From positions 132,196 to 196,195 of the forward strand of contig JAGFNQ010000848.1 of NCBI GenBank assembly GCA_024364735.1: 64,000 bases of DNA, in the 5' to 3' direction. This document shows, one piece after another, positions 54,710 through 64,000 of this stretch. The position numbers and the translations under genes were made by a program. Numbering within the stretch: the stretch's first letter is position 1; each line of letters opens with the position of its first letter. Below the pieces are notes generated by a model that worked only from the letters and a program-made list of their open reading frames with translations, had not been told where the DNA came from and did no database searches. This DNA comes from Boesenbergia rotunda (taxonomy: Eukaryota > Streptophyta > Magnoliopsida > Zingiberales > Zingiberaceae).

Positions 54710-56355
54710 ACTCTCAGCAATGCAAGGTTAGTATTCCTGATGATCTTTTAGAAAATTTGATAGTGGTACCATTCATTGATCTTGTTGGATGTGATTCATT
54801 TTCTAATTCATGCATAGTTAAATTTGATATGATTCTTGTCCTTTCTTATCATATATGTGTTTGAGAGTTGTGCTCTTTTGTTAGGTGTACATATTTTAAT
54901 AAAGACTACAATTAGATCATGCATCTGAACCATCCTCGACCACTCAAAAGGACTTCCAAAGAGACAATAAAGAAGAGAGCTATAATTCATTTTATGTTGA
55001 AAGCTCTCTCCCAACCTTGAAAAAATTTTAAGAAAACCTGGAAGTATCACACTTCGGTCAGATCAAGATTTTGATGATTTCACAAGGTGGTTGAGCTAAT
55101 GACTTAAAACAAGCACTTTTTGGAGGCAACCCAAGTCCTTCTTTATTCCCATTTCAGTTTTAGTTTCTTTCTAGTTCATATATAGCTCAATCCCTCTTCT
55201 TTATTCCCATTTCAGTTTTAGTTTCTTTCTAGTTTATAGCTCAATCCCTCTACTTAATCTTTCTTATCTATTTGCCTTGTATAGGATTTAAAGCCAAAGA
55301 GGAGTGTGACAACAAGATAGAAGGGCGACTTGTGATGATTCAGACATCTGACAAATACCACTTGGTAACACTTTTAACTTTTAAACCTTCTCTACACTAG
55401 AATTTTGTTTTCATTAAGGCAATGAAAAGTTTAAGTCTGGGGGATGAATGTATGCATTAGGGTTATAAGCTATTTTTAATTGTGTTTTTCTTTCATAATA
55501 AAATTTTCATAGTTGCATCTATCATCACATTATGTTGACTTGTTCTCAAGTAGAAATGTTAACACGTTTATTCTTCATTCATGTTGTTTGGTTTAGTTCT
55601 AATATGTTTAGTGAATGATTTTTCTCTATTTTTAGTAGCATAAAGTGGGCAAAGTTTCATTAAAATGTTTGAGTGTTTGCCCAGTTTTAGGATCATTTTT
55701 TACTTTGCCTAGTTTAGATAGTAGATAAATCAATAAATAATCATGATTCATAGAGCTAGTTAGTACTTGTGCTCGCTTGGTGATCTCTTAGACTTCATCT
55801 TGATTACTGGATGAGGCTCAGGTCATGTCAACTCACATAGAAAAATCATAATAACCCCGCATTTACATTTGTATATATATATTTGTGTTAGTGCTACACT
55901 TTTTAAAACATAAAGAAAAATTCTGAATAAGTGGCATAAAAAATAATATTCTTAATGAAAACTAGTAGCTTACCCCTTTGAGACCGAGTTAGGTTACTAG
56001 GAAAATAAATACTAAATTTCTCTTGACTCTGAGTCCACCTTTGAGACCTTGGGTGGTTTAAGAGGGATGAATCGAGCATAAGATAGGTAAGTGCCTATCG
56101 CGGGAGCATAAGGAGCATAGTTAAATGACGACTTAACTAGACATAGACGTTGAAACATGAAAGACTATGCAACTCATTACACAACACGGAGAACTACTAC
56201 TTTGGCCACACTCAGATTATTTTGATACCATGCTTATTAATGAAACTACTTGATAGAGTTAGATTTCTCTAAGGATGATGATGTACTATATCGACACATG
56301 AGTTTAGATTGCGATTTTTTGCTTTAGGACAAGCAAAAATTTAAGTATGTGAGTT
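54710..56355 (+). other. non-coding 3' internal part of the outer element
   Basis: AT-rich. A CAGTTTTAGTTTCTTTCTAGTT block is duplicated in tandem (about 55132-55230). A central polypurine-like AGTTTAAGTCTGGGGGATG is at about 55428-55446; the terminal one (AAATTTAAGTATGTGAGTT, 56337-56355) is decayed. Confidence 0.5.
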
Positions 56356-57267
56356 TGATGTACGTAGATTATATATGATTTTATGCATTGTTTAACATAC
56401 ATCTACTTGTATTTTATGAATATATCTTAATTTATTGCACCCTATTCTATATGACTTCACTACTATTCCATGTTTTTGTTCGGAGATCTGAACTTTGCTC
56501 ATTTTGATTAACAAGACGTGATTTGGAGGCAAAACGGAGTTGATTTGGTGTAAAATGAGAGCCAGGGTGTATGCCGGAGTAGGAAGCAGTTGACCACTAC
56601 AACCCATATGGCATGACCGTGCAGGATCACACAACCGTGCGATCGTTTCCAACAATGCCCATGCTGGCTGTGCTGCTCCCACCGCTCCTACACATCACGG
56701 TCATGCAGGACCGCATAACCCGTACGCTGTGCCGCATGCCCCCTATAAAAGGGGACCCTTCCTTTTGGGCACACATGTTTGCCTTGGGGTTAGCCCCCTT
56801 TGTCTTGAGGAAGGGTTCTCCCCCTAGGTGACACCCTAGAGCCACCACTGTCGCCTCCCTCCATGATCCGTCCACCTTTGGAGCAAGGAGATCCTCCAAG
56901 AAGATCTACGCTACAAGAATAAGCTTTCTCCTACCTCTCATTCTTTGTTTAGGATTATAGATTGTTTTACTTCTTGTCTTCATGTTCTATCTTCCTTATA
57001 ATGGAGTAGTTTCTCCAATTTGGAATGTAGAGAGTAGCTATTATGTGATATTGATGTATAAACTATGTATTTGTACATTTCCATGTTCAAGGAAGTGTTT
57101 GTTGTCTTACTCTATGTGTACTATACCTTGTACATGTTTGTTGAAATGCTTGTATGGTAAATACATGTAATTATGAGAGATTGGCCACCATGTAGAGGGA
57201 ATATCTGAGATCGTATGATTGGGGAGCCTTAGTGATAGAGAATACCTTTAATTGGACATCTCAGGCA
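56356..57267 (+). mobile_element. outer element 3' LTR, first part
   Basis: Starts TGATGTACGTAGATTATA. TATA-type CCTATAAAAGGGG at about 56738-56750. Interrupted within ATCTCAGGCA by the Sirevirus-like element; continues at about 62979. Confidence 0.75.
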
Positions 57268-58555
57268 TGTTGGTGCTAAAGGCACCAGATCGAAACTTGT
57301 TTTGATATTGGAAAAGAGTTTAAAGTTAAGTATTGTTTGTGATCTAATGTGTTATCTTGAGTTTATAGGAAAGTCCTAGTTTACCTAGCATTAAGTCTTG
57401 ATCTCAGGATTGAGACGAAATCCTAGTTGAGGATTGGCACCGAAGATCTGGTTGGGGGAATTAGGCACGAAGATCAGATTGAGGGTTAGTCACCAAAGAC
57501 CTGGTGAGTAAAGCTAGGCACAAACACTTGACGAGGTTGGGCACCGAAGACCTGGTAAGTAAAGTTAGGCACGAAGACCTGGTCGAGGATTGGACACCGA
57601 AATCCTGGTCAAGGACTAGGCAGAAGACTTAGTCAAGCGAGGATGACGGGCAGGAGTTGAGATGGGTTAAGGATTGGTCGTCACGAGTTTAGGAATCTTT
57701 GGAGGTTGAGCAAAAGTCCAACCAAGGGTTGGCAATAAGTAATCTCTCTTGAGGAGAGTAGGTGAGGATGTGTTCCCCGGAAGAGAGAACAGTAGGCGTC
57801 GGTTCATCCTAGGATTTTGGTCGAAACCTGAAAGTCAGGATCAGACGACATGGGCTATCGTTGTATGCATTTTCCTTTGCATATTATCTATTATACTAAC
57901 CCTGTGTTGCAGCTAAGTAAAAAGGCTACTAGCGACACTCAGGCGACCGAGAATATATGCGCCTGAGAGGAACTCAGGCGCCCGTGATCCTGTGACTCAG
58001 TCGAGAGTTGGCGCACACTGAGTGGAGGCTCCACGTCAGCAATATAGGTGCCTGAGTGCAGTCAAGTGCCCGAGTGTAGATGAGGCTTGGATCGAGCAGG
58101 GATAAGGCAGCAGCTGGATCATAGCAACATGGGCGCCCGAGTGACCCTATATAAGTGTTCTTCCACCAGAGGCTTGGACATCAATTCTCTCATCACTTGT
58201 GATCTTGTGTGCTGTGCCAAAATGATCCGGAGATGATGAAACGCTACTCCGAAAACGACGTGCTTCATCGTCTTTTCATTTGTGTTGTCGGTATATATTT
58301 CTATTACAAATACTCTTGCATTATACTTAAATAATGTATGCATTTGTGAATTATAGAATTGCCTAAATTAAACGGTTAAGGGTCGTGAGCTTTGGAGTAG
58401 GAGCCATCACAGACTCCTAACCAAGTAAAACAAAATGTGTTAGCTGTGTTTTTAGTTTACTTTCTGCTATGTACACTCGCTCATGCTTTTACGAATTCGA
58501 AACATTTTTCAAACATGATATTCACCCCTCCTCTATCGATCTCTGTGATCTTACA
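57268..58555 (+). mobile_element. 5' LTR of the Sirevirus-like element
   Basis: Contains a degenerate tandem array of GG(C/A)ACCGAAGACCTGGT units (about 57430-57620) and AGGCGCC(TGAG) palindromic words (57945-58060). TATA-like CCCTATATAAGTG near 58146. Confidence 0.8.
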
Positions 58556-58557
58556 GT

Positions 58558-58569
58558 TGGTATCAGAGC
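58558..58569 (+). promoter_or_regulatory. primer-binding site, initiator Met tRNA
   Basis: TGGTATCAGAGC, two bases after the LTR: an exact canonical site. Confidence 0.85.
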
Positions 58570-58879
58570 GGGGTCGCTTTGAATTGGTGAAACTACCATT
58601 CGAGCATTGTTCTTTATTTTCGGATTTTTCTCCTTTTCTTTCAAATAAAAAAATACTTATGCGAGATTTTAAAATATTTGTACACCTCTTCTTTCGAATA
58701 ACTATCCTTTTTAAAAAATTTATCATAATTATTTTATTATTATTATTTATTATTTTCTTGAAATTCATGCACTCCAATCAAGCAAATTATTTTATCTTGT
58801 TCTCCCGCACTACTAATCCAAGACCAAGTCTTGGTACCATTCTTGTCACTTTTGTTTTGCAAGATTCACTTCCTCAACA

Positions 58880-59310
58880 ATGGCTCACCAAGAATGGAAC
58901 AATACCCCCTCCACCTCTATTCTCCAACAAGAATTTTGGTTCCTAGAAGGGTCTAATGGAGTCTCACCTAAAGGCCCAATTAGATTTGTGGATGATGATC
59001 CAAAAGGGATTCATATTTCCTATAGAAGATGGAATACCACTCGCCTGGGACAAATTGGACAAACCAACACTGAGATAGATCGAGACTGATGCTATGACAA
59101 CTACAATCCTATAATGCGACCTGGACAAAGAAGAATTGAAGCGGGTCAGACCTTTCGAATGTGCTAAAGAGATTTGGGAGAAACTAATTGACCTACATGA
59201 AGAGACTTCCGACATTAAGGCCTTGAAAGCAACATGGTCTGTGTCATCAGAAGGGACATTTTAAATCGGAATGCCCCAACTTGAAGGAGACAAAGAAACA
59301 ACGATAGAAG
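58880..59310 (+). pseudogene. copia gag remnant with partial zinc knuckle
   Basis: Starts MAHQEWNNTPSTS (58880). Homology to copia gag is suggested by an EIWEKLIDLHEE segment (about 59167) in another frame and the knuckle remnant LCHQKGHFKSECPNLK (about 59238-59285), where the first Cys pair is partly lost. Frameshifts and an internal deletion occur between these parts. Confidence 0.6.
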
Positions 59311-59539
59311 AAGACACTTCAAGTTATGTGGGACGAGTCTTCCTTCGAGGAGGTAGATGAGGAACAATTGGCCCACTTGAACCTACTTGCACTGACGACA
59401 CAAGATGAAGTTGACACCGAGTCCTTATTAGAAATTAAATTAAAATTCTTTGACTTAATTGACACATCTATAACTGTCATGCTTATGCATCTGCTTATTT
59501 TTCTTCATATATATTTGTCATATCATTCATGCTAGTTTA

Positions 59540-61732
59540 TTTCCTGCTTAATCTAAAATGGATAGATAGGAAAAAAGATTATTTGATACTTACCAACATA
59601 GTACCAGGGTGGGGCGAGATGATAGTATGTTAGGGAAGCTTAGTCTAGGAAGTTAGGAAGATAAAGAGTACCCGACTTGGTTGACTTGGCTAAGTGGAAC
59701 TAGCCGAAGCAACCTCGTCACATCCTAAATTAGTTAGACCAGAGTTTCTTAAAGAGTAAATTAAAAGTATAATTTCTTTAAAAGACTTTGTCTAGAAAAA
59801 GATAGTTGTTCCGATACTCAAGAAGGTTCTTGTGCCTCGCCAATACCTGGAAGCCAATTATTAAAATATGCTTTTAAGTTACTACTTGTTAAACTTGAAT
59901 CTAACTCAAGGTTTAATCAAATCTTAGATTTCATTAACTTTCCAAGATAAAATGAACACATCTCACAAAACAGATAAGGTCTTCTATTTTGTCACGTAGA
60001 AATAGGTGAGATGTTAAGGACTTAAACGATTAGTCAAACTCAATCAACCCATTAATTTTACCTTTAACTAAATAAAATAACAAATCCCTTTTAAAACTTA
60101 ATTTTTAACTTAATAGTTTCAAAACATAAACTTAACTTTTTCAAAACTTAATTCTTAACATAACATTTTCAAAACAAAAACTTAACTTTTTCAATACTTT
60201 TTTAAACATAACATTTTCAAAAACTTAATTATAACTTAACCTTTTAAATTAACTTGTTCAAAACTTCATTTTTTTATTCTTTCAAAATCAATTTGTCAAA
60301 CCTTAAATCAATTTGTTCAGCTTTAAAAATTAAACTTTAATTTTTTTTTAAAACTCAAACTTAATTTTCAAATTTAAAAATCAAACTTAATATTTCAAAA
60401 GTCTAACTTTAAATTTTTCAAACTTAATTTTTCTCAAAATTCTAACTAAACATTTTGAAACTTAATTTTTCAAAATCATAAATAATTTTTTTTAAAAGTC
60501 TTAATTAAATTTTTAGCTTAATTTTTTAAAAAATAAAATTTCAACTTAATTATTTTTCTCAAAAATTAATTTTCAACTTTATCTTTCAAAATCAAAATTT
60601 TCAAACTAAAACATAATTTTTCAAATTATTATTAACTTAATTGATTATTCAAACTAAAACAATTATTTTCAAAAATATTTATTTTTTATCATGCTTGGAC
60701 TAGAAAACATGGATCGCTAAATGTTCTATACTCAAGATTATTCTTTAAAATAATTTAGTTACTCATTTAAAGTCAATCCTATTTGCTTAGAATTAACTGA
60801 GAAATCCTTTAAGTTATTTGCAAAATTCTTCACTTAGAATGTTTTTTAAACAATTATGCAAAAGCTACTTTATTTTCATTTTCTTTCAAAAATAATTTTT
60901 TTTCTCACTCAAAAATTGATTTTGCAAAACTCTTACCATTACTTTGAATTTTTTGAAGAAAAAACCTATTATTTTTTCTTAGAAATTTTCCTTCCAAAAA
61001 CATATTCCTTTTTCACTTAGAAAATTCTTACAAAGTTTTTGCAAACAAAAATATTATTTTAGTCTAGACTCTGATATTAAAAATTTTTCGGACTTAAGCA
61101 TTTTCAAAACTTTAATTTTGAAATACTTATAAATTCTCCACAACCTAAATTTAATTTTTATGTATGACAAAGGGGAAGAGAAACGTAAGGTAAAAGTTAT
61201 TTTAAAAAATATTTTTTTTTCAAAACTTAATTTAGCACATTTTCAAAACTTAACTTAGTATCTTTTCCTAAAAAGTTCTTTCAAGACTTAGTGTTTCTTA
61301 AGATGTTTTTGAAAAACTTATCTGTTTGAATGCAAATTTTTAAAATATTCAGGGGAGATTTATAATTAAGGGGGAGCATGGTTGGAAAAAAAAATTCTAT
61401 GAAAAGCAATTTTACTTAGAGTTTTTTTAACAAATATTCTTGAAAACATTTTTACTTGAAAACTTTTTCAAATACTTAGAATCTTTTTTTTTTTGGAAAA
61501 GTTATTTTTCACCTAGCAATTCTTTTTGTGTTAACTCTGATTCTTTTTAGAAAATCAATTTAATATATAAAAGTTTCTTACTTTCTACCTATGTTGTTTT
61601 TGATATATGTCAAAAGGGGAGAGAAAGATCAAAGTTATAACTTTCTTTGTTCTTTTTTTGAAAAATCTTTTTAGATAAATTATCTCTTATTTATCATGTT
61701 TTATTTAACATTGAATTATGTTACCATAAATC
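59540..61732 (+). other. very AT-rich non-coding interior
   Basis: About 2.2 kb dominated by CAAAACTTAATTTTT and TTTTCAAAA words in quasi-tandem order (60060-61330). Blocks with GACAAAGGGGAAGAG (61165), AAGGGGGAGCATGG (61368) and AAAAGGGGAGAG (61611) look like repeated polypurine motifs before the final tract. No pol. Confidence 0.6.
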
Positions 61733-61746
61733 AAAAAGAGGGAGAT

Positions 61747-62973
61747 TGTTAGTATCAAAAGCATTAGATCGAACATTATTTTGATATTGGCAAAAGGTTC
61801 AAAGTTAAGTATTATTTGTGATCTAACGTATTATCTTGAGTATGCAAGAAAGTCTTAGTTTATCTAGCACTAAGTCCTGATCTGGGCACTGATTACCTAA
61901 CAAAGGGTTGGGCAACGAAGATCTTAGAGTAAAGCTAGAGACGAAGACCTGATCGAGGGTTGTCACCGAAGTCCTGGCCGAGGGTTGGGCACCGAAGTCT
62001 TGGTTAAGGACTAGGTAGAAGACTTAGCTGAGCGAGGACGGACCAAAGTCAAGACGGGTCGAGGATCGAACGCTGCGAGTTTTGGAGTCTTTGGAAGCTG
62101 AACAAAAGTTCAACCAAAGTTTGGCAACATGTAATCACTCCCAAAAGGAGTAGGTGGGGACATGTTCCCCGGAAGAGGGAACAGTAGGCATCGTTTCGAC
62201 CTAGGGTTTCGATCGAAATCTAAAAGTTAGGATCGGGCAGCACGGGCTATCATTGCATGCATTTTCTTTTGTATATTATCTATTGTACTAACCCTGTGTT
62301 GCAGCTAAGCAAAAAGGCTACTGGCAGCACTCAGGTGCCTAAGAGGGACTCAGGCACCGAGAACATAGGTGCCTGAGAAGAACTCGGGCGTTCGTGATCC
62401 TGTGACTCAGTCGAGAGTTGGCACACACTGAGTGGAGGCTCCATGTCAGTAGCACAGGCGCCTGAGTACGGATAAGGCTTAGACCGAGCAGCGTTAAGGC
62501 AACGACCGGATTACGACAACATAGGTGTCCGTGATGGCTATATAGGCACCCGAGTAGCCCTATATAAGGGTTCTTCCACCAGAATCTTAGACATCAATTC
62601 TCTCATTATATGTGCTCTCGTGTGTTGCACCAAAACAATCTGGAGATGATGAAACACTACTCCAACAACGACGTGCTTCAACCTCTTTTCATTTGTATTG
62701 TCGGTATATATTTTTGTTATAAATACTCTTGTATTGTACTTAAATCTTGTATACATTTGTGAATTATAGAATTGCCTAAAGTAAATGGTCATGGACCATG
62801 GGCTATAGAGTAGGAGCCATCACAGACTTCGAACTAAGTAAAAATAAAAGGTATTAGCCATGTTTTTTTACTTTACTTTCTGCTACGTACTCGCTTGTGC
62901 TTTTACGAATCCGAAACAATTTTTGAACCCGATATTCACCCTCACCTCCTCTATCGCTCTCTATGATCCTACA
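61747..62973 (+). mobile_element. 3' LTR of the Sirevirus-like element
   Basis: Aligns along its length with 57268-58555. Ends CTATGATCCTACA. Confidence 0.8.
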
Positions 62974-62978
62974 TGGCA

Positions 62979-63500
62979 TTGCCTCAAAATAGAGGTCAAT
63001 CCTTTACAAGAGATTAGCTAACACTACTTAATGAGTTTCTCCCTATCCCGTGTTAGGAAGTATTTAGCATAATCTAGAGATGTATGACAAAGACCCCTTA
63101 GAGATGAAAGGTTACCTTTAACCGGACTCTCTAGGTTACCCCCTCTACGTAAAGGCATTGGATGCCCAAGGAGTTGCACTCTGGTGCATTTTTGCATGGT
63201 TAACACCGATACCTAGTTAGAATCCCTACAAGAACATGAAATGGGGATTAGGATATGAACAATCTATAGTGCATCAACTAGCATTATAGTGAAATCGAAA
63301 TCCTAGATTTCACTCATCTAACCCTTCTACTAAAGATCAACTCTCCCTCTCTCCTCTCTCTTTAGCAAACTTTCAAACCAACCCTATGATCGTCTAGATA
63401 GTTTATCTTTGCATAATCAACTAGAACTTAATCAATTATCCTTGTGGATTGATATTTTATTACTTGACGACGTTTCCATACAATTGAGGATCCCACATCA
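62979..63500 (+). mobile_element. outer element 3' LTR, second part
   Basis: Resumes with TTGCCTCAAAATAGAGGTCAATC, corresponding to TTGTCTCGAAATGGAGGTCAATC at about 31010 in the 5' LTR, and includes the intact equivalent of the chromovirus target (CCTAGTTAGAATCCC, about 63212). Confidence 0.8.
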
Positions 63501-64000
63501 CTAAGACATACAATAAATACAGTATTCTTAAAGTAAATTTATCTCTGCTCTTTTAGCAAAAGATGATTACGCTCATCCCATTATATACTTCTCACAACTC
63601 GTTCCTAGGTTAAGTGAAGGGTGGTAAATCATGAGATCAACTTATAGCCAATCGACAAGTGGCTAGGGGGAATTTATCTCCTCTCTACAATACTTAGAGG
63701 TTGAAAAAATGACTATTTTTCAAGATGCAATGCTAAACCACTTTAGTAACAAGCATGAGTTGCTGATGGTAAACTAAGTTATGTACTCAAACACTATCAT
63801 GAAATATGAGGAGGATTGGGATGTTGAAGAAAGAAAGACTAGAGGAGAAGGGGGATTACTTGCTACTAGATAATCCATCTAACAAGAAAGAGCCTTTGTT
63901 TACATGCTTGAAATCCTAACAACCATTAATCTCTTATAATCAACTTAAATAATGTTCATTAATTGCTATTAATCCAAATTGGCTAGTTGATTAATGCACA
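63501..64000. other. flanking DNA; contains the inverted copy of 1041-1165
   Basis: 63850-63978 is the reverse-complement partner of 1041-1165. The rest shows no gene. Confidence 0.6.

Larger units (their letters stand above)
57268..62973 (+). mobile_element. Sirevirus-like element without pol
   Basis: LTRs 57268-58555 (1288 bases) and 61747-62973 (1227 bases) start TGTTGGTG/TGTTAGTA and end TTACA/CTACA. The flanking target reads AGGCA and TGGCA, a duplication with one mismatch. iMet primer site at 58558-58569; polypurine tract AAAAAGAGGGAGAT at 61733-61746. The 3.2-kb interior has a gag fragment and AT-rich non-coding DNA. The LTRs differ often, so it is older than the chromovirus insertion. 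Confidence 0.85.
29933..63500 (+). mobile_element. outer non-autonomous LTR retrotransposon (tRNA-Asp primer), host of nested insertions
   Basis: Its 5' LTR is 29933-31251 plus 53170-53460 and its 3' LTR is 56356-57267 plus about 62979-63500. The two align (GTTTTATGCATTGTT, TATTTCATGAATATATCTTAATTTAT, GGGGACCCTT, GAGGTCAATC, GATATTTTATTACTTGA) and both end GGATCCCACATCA. Flanks CTGAG (29928-29932) and CTAAG (63501-63505) fit a target duplication with one mismatch. The internal part (53461-56355) has a primer site and a decayed gag-like frame but no pol. The LTRs are strongly diverged, so it is the oldest layer. Confidence 0.75.

Overview
This is nuclear DNA of a flowering plant. The evidence is spliced secreted-peptide genes with plant-type TATA boxes, a plant-specific chloroplast (DUF1118/RIQ-like) pseudogene, and nested plant LTR retrotransposons of the Ty3/gypsy (chromovirus, Tat-type, tRNA-Asp-primed) and Ty1/copia (Sirevirus-like) lineages. 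The style of the repeats suggests a monocot, perhaps Zingiberales, but that is an impression and not shown by any gene here. More than 80 percent of the window is transposon or repeat. I saw no tRNA, rRNA or CRISPR.

The most interesting content is a pair of small paralogous genes. Gene A (minus strand, 4931-5564) and gene B (plus strand, 28213-28705) each have a short signal-peptide exon, a 79 or 94 base intron and one long second exon. Their TATA-to-ATG spacing (59 bases) is identical and their 3' UTRs are alike. Both encode secreted precursors with an Asp-Tyr-Gly-Pro-Pro motif resembling the tyrosine-sulfated PSY peptide hormones. Gene A carries six near-identical 28-residue units in tandem. 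Gene B carries one C-terminal copy whose sequence is closer to Arabidopsis PSY1, with additional CEP-like character. Each gene lies downstream of its own locally repeated promoter module.

Left part (1-29932): a truncated Sirevirus-like LTR (1-1040); a RIQ/DUF1118 pseudogene (1506-2107); a 2.35-kb element made of two 1078-bp inverted arms carrying what looks like a captured 5' gene end (2331-4679); gene A; then a mosaic of minus-strand Sirevirus-like LTRs (7529-9426, 20788-22072, 24580-25521), a Transposase_32-type ORF split by a plus-strand LTR-like insertion (10029-13640), a copia RNase H remnant (14982-15555), the 3' end of a Tat-type gypsy element with its antisense ORF (17138-about 19860), a CACTA-like terminus (ending 22891), and gene B.

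Right part (29933-63500) is one nest of four retroelements. The outermost is an old non-autonomous element with a tRNA-Asp primer site (29933-63500). Its 5' LTR was entered by a Tekay/Del-like chromovirus (31252-53164, TSD GTTAG). That element's integrase was entered by a very young minus-strand non-autonomous element (38514-49531, TSD AGGGC, two 2879-bp LTRs) encoding only a 681-residue Gln/Asn/Phe-rich protein. The outer 3' LTR was separately entered by a Sirevirus-like element lacking pol (57268-62973). The last 500 bases contain an inverted copy of the sequence at 1041-1165.
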